A stretch of DNA of 5,496 nucleotides from Candidatus Hydrogenedentota bacterium (lineage in GTDB: Bacteria; Hydrogenedentota; Hydrogenedentia; Hydrogenedentales; SLHB01), in the NCBI GenBank assembly GCA_007136375.1, contig SLHB01000314.1:1-5496 (forward strand), given 5' to 3'. Shown piece after piece: positions 1 to 5,496 of the stretch. The notes under the pieces were generated by a model. It did no database searches, was not told the origin of the DNA, and saw only the letters and a program-made list of their open reading frames with translations. The position numbers and the translations under genes were made by a program. How positions within the stretch are numbered: the first letter of the stretch is position 1; the number at the start of each line of letters is the position of its first letter.

Positions 1-335
1 CCGCGGGTCGTGGCCGAGAACGGGTCGGCGGACCATTCCTCGATGGGGTCCGCGGGCTGCACGTCATAGTGTCCGTACACCAGAAGGACGGGCTCGCCGG
101 GCGCGCCAAGCCATTCGGCGTACACGACGGGGTGGCCCGGTGTATCCATAATCGCGGTCCGCTCCATCCCCACGGCGTCCAGGCGCGCCTTAAGCCACTC
201 CGCCGTTCGCCGGACGTCGTTCCGGTGCTCCGGCAGGGTTGAAATGCTAGGCAAGGCGAGCAGTTCCGTGAGCTGCTCCAAGCTGGCCGGATGGTTGGCC
301 CGGATGTGCTCGACGGTCTGGTCAACATGGGACAT
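1..335 (-). CDS. M20 family metallodipeptidase, N-terminal part (truncated by window edge)
   Basis: The first 111 codons of a zinc peptidase of the M20 (ArgE/DapE/CPG2-like) family are present; the gene continues beyond position 1. Residues 83-94 read VLLVYGHYDVQP. This is the family's first metal-site motif, with His89 as the metal ligand and Asp91 as the Asp that supports catalysis, followed by the usual W-x-x-D-P-F segment at 101-106. The early LLALPSIS segment (25-32) is also typical. Related dipeptidases are about 450 residues, so roughly a quarter is seen; the catalytic Glu-Glu and the other zinc ligands lie outside the window. These enzymes hydrolyse dipeptides or N-acyl amino acids, usually in the cytoplasm, and no signal peptide is visible here. 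The ATG at 335 is preceded by GGAGG nine bases upstream (345-349), which fixes the start. It lies 104 bases downstream of the acylase homologue on the same strand, so co-transcription is possible but not shown. Confidence 0.9.
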   Translation of the reverse strand, partial: MSHVDQTVEHIRANHPASLEQLTELLALPSISTLPEHRNDVRRTAEWLKARLDAVGMERTAIMDTPGHPVVYAEWLGAPGEPVLLVYGHYDVQPADPIEEWSADPFSATTR

Positions 336-407
336 GGACGGTTTCCTCCGGTGGACGGCGCGCGCCCGGTGGTCGTGAGTGGGTGTCATGAAGCGCCGTG
401 GTCAGCA

Positions 408-424
408 GGCGCCAAGGCGGCGCC
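408..424. other. Small GC hairpin between the acylase and peptidase genes
   Basis: GGCGCC occurs twice, at 408-413 and 419-424, separated by five bases, so the transcript can form a six-base-pair GC stem. It lies just downstream of the acylase stop codon on the minus strand. No T-run follows in that direction, so it does not qualify as a standard intrinsic terminator; it may be a weak terminator, a processing site or chance in GC-rich DNA. No convincing promoter for the peptidase gene was seen in the 336-439 gap. Confidence 0.3.
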
Positions 425-439
425 AGGGTTTCGATTGGA

Positions 440-3400
440 TCAGCTTGGTCCCAGGATGGCGTAAACGCCGGCCCGCCCGCCTAAGGCGCTGAAGGCGCCG
501 GTCTCGGGGTTGAAGCGTTGTCCTTCCACTTCGCGCCAGCCGCCTTGGCTATCGTGATAGTAGAGGCGCAGTTCGTCCGCGGGCCCGCTCTCCGCGGCTT
601 CCCGGGGCAGGCGCACCGTCAATGCGGCTTCAACCCTGACTTGCGGCTGACGAATCAAGGCGATGTACTCGGAGTAGGCCCGCATGCCGCTAGGCAAGGG
701 AGCAGGGGGGGCTGACAGGATTCCCACCCGGGCCTGCACGGCCGACGGCGCCTCGACGTGGAAGCTGGCCTCGTTGCCGGGTCCGCGCACATGAACGGAT
801 CGGCCCCAGTCCATGGGGCCGGCGGCCTTAAGGCCGGACTCCGCGCCCTCTGCGCCTCCCCGGGGCTGCTGCTCCCGCGCCTGTTGCTCCGAGGCGCTGT
901 CCTGAGCGGGCGGCGGCCCGGTCATCTCGAATCGGCGGGCGGGTTGACCGGCGGGGGCCTCGCCGTCGGGACGTTCGTACATGATGACCGGCTCCCCGTC
1001 GGGCTCGTCCGCGGGCTGAATTGGTGGCTCCGCAGGTGCGGGCTCTTGGGTCAAGACCTCTGATTCAGGCTCCGGCTGGGGTTGAGGCTCCCCGGGCCGG
1101 GGCATGTCGCCGGCGACGCCAGGCGGGATCTCCGGTCCCGGCGCTCCGGGCTCTCCGGCGGGATGCGCGGGGAAGGCGCCGGGATCCGCCCGCAGGAAGT
1201 CCGCGGGGTCTGGCGCTTCGTCCCCATCGGCGGAGAGCATGGGACCGCCTGGCGTGTACGTGACGGAGGGCGCCGCGTCCGGATCCGCCGGCGGCTCGGC
1301 TGGAACGATGCCCATGGGCTCCGATCCGTCTTCCGCCGCGTCTGGCGCAGGGGTTTCGGGCCGCTCCACGCCAGCGTCTTCCAACAAGGCCGTTTCCCAG
1401 GGCAAGGACTGATCGGGCCGCAGTGTTTGGAGCAGCGGCGGGTCCAGTTCGTCCTGGTCCACGGGATACTCGGGCTCGGTTTGCGGACCGAATAGGGGCG
1501 ATTCGAAGTCCGGCGCCATGGGAATGTGGCCTCGGGGCCGCGGGGCGTCTCCGGCTTGCCGCCGGAGGAACTGCTCCGGGCCGAGCACGGCGTAAACGCC
1601 TGGGCTATGCTCTCTCGCGCTAATGGTGCGCATCCCCGGCTGCTGTTCCTGAATCTCCACGGGAGCCCATTCACCTTCCGGGGACAGGCGCCACAGATGG
1701 AGGAAGGAAAAATGCTCGTCGTCGACGATGCTCTCTGGGATATAGATGTCAATCTCGATCATGACCTGCGCGGCGGGTTGGCCGATTTCTGTCTCCGCGA
1801 ACACCGTGAAGGGGGCAAGGCCGCCGGGCAGCGGCTCGGGGGCCCGGATAGTGGACTCCAGACCGGCCTGGATCGGCTGACCTGCCCGGATCACAAACTG
1901 CGCCTCCATCCCCTGGGGACGGAGCAAGAGTGTCCGGCCGTAGGCGCGCCGCGCGCCCCGCTGCACATCTTCGTGGCGGAACCGGGCCGTTTTGAACCGG
2001 CGTTCCGTCATCAATTCAAGCTGGTCCGCGTAGTGGGGCGAACCGGAACGCTGCGAGACGCCGAAGGGAAGGACGCTCACGGCCTGGGGCTCGTCGCCGA
2101 AGCGAACCACCATGGCGAAACCGTAGCCCCGCTGCACGGGCCAGACGCCGCCGTTCCCATCGGGTCCGGCGCCTCCCGCGGCGAAGACGGGTTCGCCCGC
2201 AATGCCGCCGCCAAGGGGTTTATCAATGTCGCCGCGCTGAATGCGTTGGAAGTCGCCCCAGCGCACGTTGAGGGACTGATAGTGATTCCGCAGCATGCGG
2301 GCCGCCTCGCCCGCCGCCCGCAGGGAGAGCTCTTGCATGTCTGGCGCGTTGCCGCGGATTGCTTCGTAAATACGGCCTTCCTCCAACAACGCCGCTGGCG
2401 CCATGCGCTCCAAGGCTTGCCACCAACAATGAAAGAAGGTCATGCCCACGCTGTCCGAGTCCGCCACGAAATTCCATCGCCGCAGAATCTCCAGGGCGTT
2501 GGGCACATCGGGGTGGACCGAGGCGGCCAACTCAGGCCGCGCCTCCGCGGCGTTAAGCAGGTGGGGCACGGCCTCGGCGGCGAAGGGCGCCAGAACGTCG
2601 TAGAGCATGGACTGCATATCGTGGAAGGAGCGCGGGCCCATTCCGAGGAGCTTGCGTACTCGCTTGGCCCGGAAGCTGTCCCGGTCCCGCACGAGCCAGT
2701 AGGGCCAGTCGTTGGGATTCAGGCCCGCGTTCTGGGTCACGGTCCAGGGCGTTGTGCCGCTCGCCTGGATGTAGCCCGACGGCGGGTTGAGCACGGAAGG
2801 CAGGGCGCTGATAGGGACGACGGGGCCCCAGGCGTAGCGTGAATCGCCGCCGGGCACGGGTTCGCGCCAGTTCACGAGTTCGGGCTGCTGATTCCCGTTT
2901 GGATTGTCCGGGTTCTCCGGTTGTTGGGTCCGATTTCCAAGAAACTTCGCGCCGACCTTCGCGTTGTACAAATAGAAAATGTTGCCCAGACGATCCGCGT
3001 AGACGACGTGAAAGGCCGGCAATTGCTGAAGGGCCAAGGCGGATTGGAACTCAACCAGGCTCCGGGCCCGGCCCATTTCAACGAGCTGGCGCAGCGCGCC
3101 GAAGTCGTGGTAGCCCCCCACCTTGAAGGATACGGTCCGGCCCTGATGCCGGCCGATGACGGGTCCCCGCGGCGTGTCCATGCGCTGAACATAGCGCTCC
3201 CGCATGCCCTGGGGCGTCCGCACATAGAAGGTCCGCGTGTTGGCGAGCATCCGCATCTGGTACACCAACTCCGGATCGATGGCGGGCTGGTTAATCTGGG
3301 CGGGATTCCGGGCGAACTGAGGAGAGGGCTCCAGGTAGAGATCGCCAATGTCCGGATCATTCGGCGACAGCGCCCAGCCAAGGGCCTCGTTGTGGCCTTG

Positions 3401-4228
3401 CATGATGACCGGAATGCCGAAGAGCGTGGCGCCCGCCACGTTCAACCCAAGGTCATGAGACGCCAGATGAGCTTCGTACCACTGGAACGGACTCGTGTAG
3501 TCGGAGTGGGGGTTGATCACCAGCATGGCCTCGCCCGTCGCCGAGCGGATGGGGCTCACCGCCCAGGCGTTGGCGGAGGGCGTGCCCCGGGGCCGATGAT
3601 AGGCGTCGGGCAGATCAAAGGGCGCGAAGCTCGTCAGGTAGGCGTGGAAGAGGCTTAGAATGTCCTGGGGCCGGACGCCCTCCGCCCAATAGGGGGCCTC
3701 CTCGTGGTGTTCCGCCAGCCAGACGTTAACCCCCAGGGCGAAGCCCTCGCAAATGTCCCGGGTTATGGGGTCCGCCTGGGGCCACACCTGCTCGGCCAAC
3801 TGAGCGTGGCCCATCTTGATGGAGAAGGCGTCGGATTCCGCGTAGCTCTCGCCCAACACTTCGGAGGCCCGGCCGTTCGCCATGCGGTAGGCCAGCAACA
3901 TGCCTTCGAGATGGTCTTCCGCTTGGGCGTAGCCGAAGGCGAAGGCCATGGCCCGCGCGTTGTCGGCGTAGATGTGCGGGACGCCCCATTCGTCGCGGTA
4001 GAGGGTCACATGGGACCACAGATCATAGGGGTCCGCCATGGCCGCTTGGCCCGCCGCGCCGGCCGGCGCCAAGAAGGCGAAGAAGAGAAGGAGCGCCGCC
4101 GTCCGCCGGGGCCAACGCCGCCGCCCCGCGGGCGCGCTCGGCTCCGGAACGGCCCTACGGTAAGAGTAAATCGGTCTCCCTTTGCGCATCGTGTCACACG
4201 CCCGCCCTTGGGCCGGGCGTTGTCCCAT
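440..4228 (-). CDS. Secreted penicillin/AHL acylase-family (Ntn hydrolase, S45) homologue with altered catalytic residues and long C-terminal extension
   Basis: The product has 1262 residues. An Arg-rich N-terminus and hydrophobic core (about 44-57) ending in small residues suggest export, with cleavage near 62-66. Residues 72-760 match penicillin amidase/AHL acylases: YRDEWGVPHIYA (77-88), FGYAQAEDHL (98-107), NAWAVSP (220-226) leading to INPH (238-241), DLYLE (296-300), YADRLGNIFYLYN (410-422), WGDFQRIQRGD (657-667) and SPHYADQLEL (730-739). Active relatives cleave themselves before a Ser that becomes the nucleophile and then hydrolyse amide-linked acyl chains. Here the nucleophile position is Ala219 (register fixed by His241, matching PvdQ His-beta23) and the catalytic Asn position is Gly491, so activity is doubtful. 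The tail (763-1261) has two related beta-rich modules flanking a Pro/Glu linker, whereas relatives are usually about 750-850 residues. An ATG at residue 14 (4189) is an alternative start; neither start has a clear ribosome binding site. The gene follows the membrane-protein gene by 51 bases. No frameshift or stop interrupts it, arguing against simple decay. Confidence 0.9.
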   Translation of the reverse strand: MGQRPAQGRACDTMRKGRPIYSYRRAVPEPSAPAGRRRWPRRTAALLLFFAFLAPAGAAGQAAMADPYDLWSHVTLYRDEWGVPHIYADNARAMAFAFGYAQAEDHLEGMLLAYRMANGRASEVLGESYAESDAFSIKMGHAQLAEQVWPQADPITRDICEGFALGVNVWLAEHHEEAPYWAEGVRPQDILSLFHAYLTSFAPFDLPDAYHRPRGTPSANAWAVSPIRSATGEAMLVINPHSDYTSPFQWYEAHLASHDLGLNVAGATLFGIPVIMQGHNEALGWALSPNDPDIGDLYLEPSPQFARNPAQINQPAIDPELVYQMRMLANTRTFYVRTPQGMRERYVQRMDTPRGPVIGRHQGRTVSFKVGGYHDFGALRQLVEMGRARSLVEFQSALALQQLPAFHVVYADRLGNIFYLYNAKVGAKFLGNRTQQPENPDNPNGNQQPELVNWREPVPGGDSRYAWGPVVPISALPSVLNPPSGYIQASGTTPWTVTQNAGLNPNDWPYWLVRDRDSFRAKRVRKLLGMGPRSFHDMQSMLYDVLAPFAAEAVPHLLNAAEARPELAASVHPDVPNALEILRRWNFVADSDSVGMTFFHCWWQALERMAPAALLEEGRIYEAIRGNAPDMQELSLRAAGEAARMLRNHYQSLNVRWGDFQRIQRGDIDKPLGGGIAGEPVFAAGGAGPDGNGGVWPVQRGYGFAMVVRFGDEPQAVSVLPFGVSQRSGSPHYADQLELMTERRFKTARFRHEDVQRGARRAYGRTLLLRPQGMEAQFVIRAGQPIQAGLESTIRAPEPLPGGLAPFTVFAETEIGQPAAQVMIEIDIYIPESIVDDEHFSFLHLWRLSPEGEWAPVEIQEQQPGMRTISAREHSPGVYAVLGPEQFLRRQAGDAPRPRGHIPMAPDFESPLFGPQTEPEYPVDQDELDPPLLQTLRPDQSLPWETALLEDAGVERPETPAPDAAEDGSEPMGIVPAEPPADPDAAPSVTYTPGGPMLSADGDEAPDPADFLRADPGAFPAHPAGEPGAPGPEIPPGVAGDMPRPGEPQPQPEPESEVLTQEPAPAEPPIQPADEPDGEPVIMYERPDGEAPAGQPARRFEMTGPPPAQDSASEQQAREQQPRGGAEGAESGLKAAGPMDWGRSVHVRGPGNEASFHVEAPSAVQARVGILSAPPAPLPSGMRAYSEYIALIRQPQVRVEAALTVRLPREAAESGPADELRLYYHDSQGGWREVEGQRFNPETGAFSALGGRAGVYAILGPS
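446..808 (-). repeat. C-terminal module copy 2 of the acylase homologue (residues 1141-1261)
   Basis: This is the second copy of the beta-rich module, forming the last 121 residues of the protein. Besides the ungapped match of 1141-1181 to copy 1, W1231, V1234 and E1235 align with W854, V857 and E858, L1220 and L1222 with L843 and L845, and the GVYAILGP end (1254-1261) with copy 1. The near-equal length and shared start and end point to an internal duplication that has since diverged, with the linker lying between the copies. Confidence 0.75.
809..1576 (-). other. Pro/Glu/Asp-rich linker of the acylase homologue (residues 885-1140)
   Basis: This stretch of about 256 residues has low complexity. 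I counted 54 prolines in residues 891-1138 (about 22%), with many Glu, Asp, Ala and Gly residues and no globular pattern. It is probably disordered and acidic, spacing the first C-terminal module from the second. Such linkers are common in exported envelope proteins that span or extend from a surface. The reading frame stays open throughout, and the segment is not a short tandem repeat at DNA level. Confidence 0.7.
1577..1942 (-). repeat. C-terminal module copy 1 of the acylase homologue (residues 763-884)
   Basis: This is a protein-level repeat unit directly after the acylase domain. Residues 763-803 align without gaps to 1141-1181 at an offset of 378, with 15 identical positions of 41, including G764, R765, R770, G773, E775, A776, F778, Q787, A788, P799-L800-P801 and G803. 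The end GVYAVLGP (877-884) matches GVYAILGP in copy 2. Alternating hydrophobic residues and a W-x-x-V-E segment (854-858) suggest a beta-sandwich. The function is unknown; a binding or surface role is only inferred. Confidence 0.75.
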
Positions 4229-4237
4229 GGTGGCCGC

Positions 4238-4266
4238 GTTCCGGCGGCCGGGCGGGCCGCCGGAAC
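4238..4266. other. Perfect 12-bp GC-rich inverted repeat between membrane-protein and acylase genes
   Basis: GTTCCGGCGGCC at 4238-4249 is perfectly complementary to GGCCGCCGGAAC at 4255-4266, with a five-base loop. It starts 13 bases after the stop of the membrane-protein gene and ends nine bases before the upstream ATG of the acylase homologue. The stem is strong enough for a terminator, but no T-run follows on the minus strand (the next bases read CGCGGCCACC). It may be a non-canonical terminator or attenuator, or a structure that limits ribosome access to the start at 4228, which would favour the ATG at 4189. Confidence 0.6.
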
Positions 4267-4279
4267 ACGGGATTGCCGC

Positions 4280-4927
4280 TTACGCTTCGATGAGGGGTTC
4301 GGCTCCGTCCGGCGACGGGCCGCCCGCGCCATAGACCTGCTCGTAGGCCGCGGCCACAACCAACACCGCCAAGGGGCCGGTCACCAGCACGCCAACGCCA
4401 AAGAGCACGATCCCGACGATGATCAGAATCACGAACGTCAAGAACACGAGGAGCCATTGGCCAAGATTCGCCATGACGGCCGTCCGGCTGCGCTCCATCG
4501 CCGGCCAAAAGTCCAGCGTATTGTCGTGCATGAAGAGGTACGTGAGCATGTAGAGCAGCGCGATGAAAAGACCCGGCAGGATGCACAACACGGCGCCGAT
4601 GGTGGTGGCGATAGAGATGAGCACCATGGCCATGGCGGCGGGGAGGAAGCGTTGAAAGCCGTTGAAGATGTCGCCGATGGCCGCGGTTTCGCCCCGGGCG
4701 CAGCGTAGCGCGGCGGCGTAGTAGCCCAGCGCGAGCGGACCCGTGATGACCCAGCCCACCAGCAGGTTCACAATCGGAATGGGGATGAGGAACTGGATGG
4801 CGATCCCGACGGCCGCGATGATGGCGAAGCCTCCAACCATGGCGGGGACATTCTTCGTGAACGCCTCCCAGGCCCTCCCCACGAGCTTGCCAATGTCGAA
4901 CTGTACCCCGGATGGGTCTCCGTTCAT
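4280..4927 (-). CDS. Multi-pass membrane protein, DUF975/YciC-like
   Basis: The product has 215 residues and is strongly hydrophobic. Apparent membrane segments lie at about 29-48, 52-74, 95-113, 114-132 and 157-194 (one or two helices). Recognisable features of this loosely related family are the N-terminal FDIGKLVGRAWEAF amphipathic stretch (10-23), GPLALGYY followed by LRCARGE (63-80), DIFNGFQRFLPA (86-97), CILPG (115-119), the A-M-E-R-S-R segment (143-148) and GVGVLVTGPL (177-186) before a final hydrophobic stretch and A-A-Y. The molecular function of such proteins is unknown. The reading frame is open up to an ATG at 5101, but the ATG at 4927 is chosen because GGAGG lies nine bases upstream and the family similarity begins right after it; the extra 58 upstream residues look non-coding and would overlap the promoter. 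It is the first gene of the minus-strand run. I am sure of a membrane protein, less so of the exact family name. Confidence 0.85.
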   Translation of the reverse strand: MNGDPSGVQFDIGKLVGRAWEAFTKNVPAMVGGFAIIAAVGIAIQFLIPIPIVNLLVGWVITGPLALGYYAAALRCARGETAAIGDIFNGFQRFLPAAMAMVLISIATTIGAVLCILPGLFIALLYMLTYLFMHDNTLDFWPAMERSRTAVMANLGQWLLVFLTFVILIIVGIVLFGVGVLVTGPLAVLVVAAAYEQVYGAGGPSPDGAEPLIEA

Positions 4928-4936
4928 GCCCTTCAG

Positions 4937-4941
4937 CCTCC
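4937..4941 (-). promoter_or_regulatory. Shine-Dalgarno site deciding the membrane-protein start
   Basis: GGAGG on the minus strand, within GGGGAGG, sits nine bases before the ATG at 4927. It supports that ATG over the upstream in-frame ATG at 5101. Confidence 0.75.
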
Positions 4942-5072
4942 CCAGTTCTGGCGGATCGCCAGCGTCCGTTTGCAGGTGTGTGGTTGCCGTGCTTCGGTCC
5001 CCTGAAGCGCCCTTGGCCCGGCGCGCGCCGATGCCGTGAGGCGCGCGGCTCGCCGGGGGAGAGGGCGCGCTT

Positions 5073-5101
5073 AGTGTGCATGGAAACCCCGCGCATGTCA
5101 A
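5073..5101 (-). promoter_or_regulatory. Candidate sigma70-type promoter for the leftward gene run
   Basis: On the minus strand a perfect TTGACA (5101-5096) is followed after 17 bases by CACACT (5078-5073), which matches three of six positions of TATAAT. The ideal spacing and perfect -35 make this the best promoter candidate for the membrane-protein gene and perhaps for the acylase and peptidase genes behind it. The -10 element is weak. Confidence 0.5.
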
Positions 5102-5127
5102 GGGTTACAGCGGCTCCGCGGGCTTCG

Positions 5128-5157
5128 TTGGGCGCGGCGGCGTCCAGCGCGTATACT
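5128..5157 (+). promoter_or_regulatory. Candidate sigma70-type promoter for the Smr gene
   Basis: TATACT at 5152-5157 is one base from the consensus -10 and stands out in GC-rich surroundings. Eighteen bases upstream, TTGGGC (5128-5133) matches only the first three bases of TTGACA. The position is right for the Smr gene, about 80 bases before its ATG. Confidence 0.45.
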
Positions 5158-5237
5158 GCGTGGACACGGCGGACAACACCAACGGGTCTTCGGGAAGGCG
5201 TGCGGTGCGCCGAACGCACGGGAGGACGGGCGGGAAC

Positions 5238-5492
5238 ATGGCGAAACTCAAGCTCGACCTGCACGACATCTACAACAAGGGCGGGAAGATCGACGACGCA
5301 TTGCAGCAGGCCATCGAGGAAGCCGTGGAAAAGCGCATTCCCATGGTCGAGATCATCCCGGGGAAAGGCAGCGGTCAGCTCAAGAAACGGGTGCTCCGCT
5401 TTCTGGAGCAACCGGCGATCAAGCGCTTGTACCACCGCGTGGAGAAGGACAGCAAGAACTTCGGCCGCGTCTTCGTCCACTTCCGCCACTGA
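5238..5492 (+). CDS. Stand-alone Smr-domain protein
   Basis: This 84-residue protein consists almost wholly of an Smr (small MutS-related) domain. The N-terminal LDLH motif is at residues 6-9, a helix (IDDALQQAIEEAVEK) at 18-32, then the loop VEIIPGKGSG at 37-46 followed by QLKKRVLRFL (47-56), and a last strand GRVFVHF (76-82). Smr domains bind nucleic acid and some have nicking endonuclease activity; they occur at the C-terminus of MutS2 and as small single-domain proteins thought to act in DNA recombination/repair or RNA processing. The canonical loop is HGxGxG; here Pro41 replaces the His, while the glycines remain. I believe this variant marks a subgroup of short Smr proteins, but this is from memory. 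The frame is open to an ATG at 5076, but the ATG at 5238 is chosen because the domain starts there and GGAGG lies at 5221-5225. It is transcribed away from the other genes, so a functional link with them is unlikely. Confidence 0.88.
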   Translation: MAKLKLDLHDIYNKGGKIDDALQQAIEEAVEKRIPMVEIIPGKGSGQLKKRVLRFLEQPAIKRLYHRVEKDSKNFGRVFVHFRH

Positions 5493-5496
5493 GTTC

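Larger units (their letters stand above)
4928..5237. other. Divergent intergenic region between the membrane-protein and Smr genes
   Basis: This is 310 bases with no supported gene; open frames across it are extensions of the two flanking genes or GC-driven shadows. It holds one candidate promoter for each direction (5073-5101 leftward, 5128-5157 rightward). This leaves a leader of about 140 bases for the membrane-protein gene and about 75 bases for the Smr gene. In the rightward leader, CGTGCG (5199-5204) and CGCACG (5215-5220) can pair as a six-base stem directly before the GGAGG ribosome binding site (5221-5225). I saw no riboswitch or other RNA element. Confidence 0.55.

Noticed and set aside
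809..1576. Possible tandem DNA repeats in the region encoding the Pro-rich linker
   Set aside because: The similarity is compositional (Pro, Glu, Ala and Gly codons); no unit repeats with regular spacing.
1526..2842. Open frame of 438 codons on the plus strand, antisense to the acylase homologue
   Set aside because: The opposite strand carries clear acylase motifs. The antisense product is rich in His, Arg, Gly and Ala with no recognisable domain, as expected from GC-rich codon bias.
440..4228. The acylase homologue as a pseudogene
   Set aside because: There is no stop or frameshift in 1262 codons, and the fold motifs are well conserved. Loss of catalytic residues alone fits a maintained non-enzymatic protein better.
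3704..4708. Open frame of 334 codons on the plus strand across the acylase start and membrane-protein gene
   Set aside because: It crosses two supported genes and their gap antisense, and its product is a low-complexity His/Arg/Asp/Glu-rich sequence without homology that I recognise.
4928..5101. 58-residue N-terminal extension of the membrane protein to the ATG at 5101
   Set aside because: The extension has no domain character, overlaps the candidate promoter, and a good ribosome binding site precedes the ATG at 4927.
4194..5489. Open frame of 431 codons on the minus strand, overlapping both the membrane-protein and Smr genes
   Set aside because: It lies out of frame with the membrane protein and antisense to Smr, both of which show family motifs; its product is His/Arg-rich and has no recognisable domain.

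Overview
The window is GC-rich bacterial DNA with tight gene packing, Shine-Dalgarno-like ribosome binding sites and sigma70-like promoter hexamers. It holds no RNA gene, CRISPR array, insertion sequence or phage gene that I can see. The large secreted acylase homologue with an N-terminal export signal fits a Gram-negative type of cell with a periplasm. The protein families are too widespread to name the phylum; a high-GC environmental lineage (for example Planctomycetota/Hydrogenedentota-like or myxobacteria-like) is only a guess.

Layout: three genes lie on the minus strand and are read from right to left. Starting at 4927 is a 215-residue multi-pass membrane protein of the DUF975/YciC-like type. 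After a 51-base gap with a strong GC-rich hairpin comes a 1262-residue homologue of penicillin/acyl-homoserine-lactone acylases (start 4228, stop 440). After a further 104 bases comes the N-terminal quarter of an M20 metallodipeptidase that runs off the left edge. On the right, divergently on the plus strand, is a complete 84-residue stand-alone Smr-domain protein (5238-5492). The 310-base divergent region between the membrane protein and the Smr gene contains a candidate promoter for each direction.

The most notable item is the acylase homologue. The fold-defining motifs of the Ntn-hydrolase acylase family are well kept over residues 72-760. However, the residue in the position of the N-terminal serine nucleophile reads Ala219 (S-A-N-A-W instead of the usual G-S-N-A-W), and the position of the catalytic asparagine reads Gly491. 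This suggests a secreted pseudo-acylase, or an unusual variant with a shifted nucleophile. It also carries a C-terminal extension not normal for the family: two copies of a roughly 120-residue beta-rich module, separated by about 256 residues of Pro/Glu/Asp-rich linker.

The three minus-strand genes may be co-transcribed from the promoter near 5073-5101, but the hairpin at 4238-4266 could limit read-through. The shared job of the genes is not evident. A membrane protein, an exported acylase-like protein and a peptidase could be loosely linked to envelope or peptide/amide handling, but that is inference.
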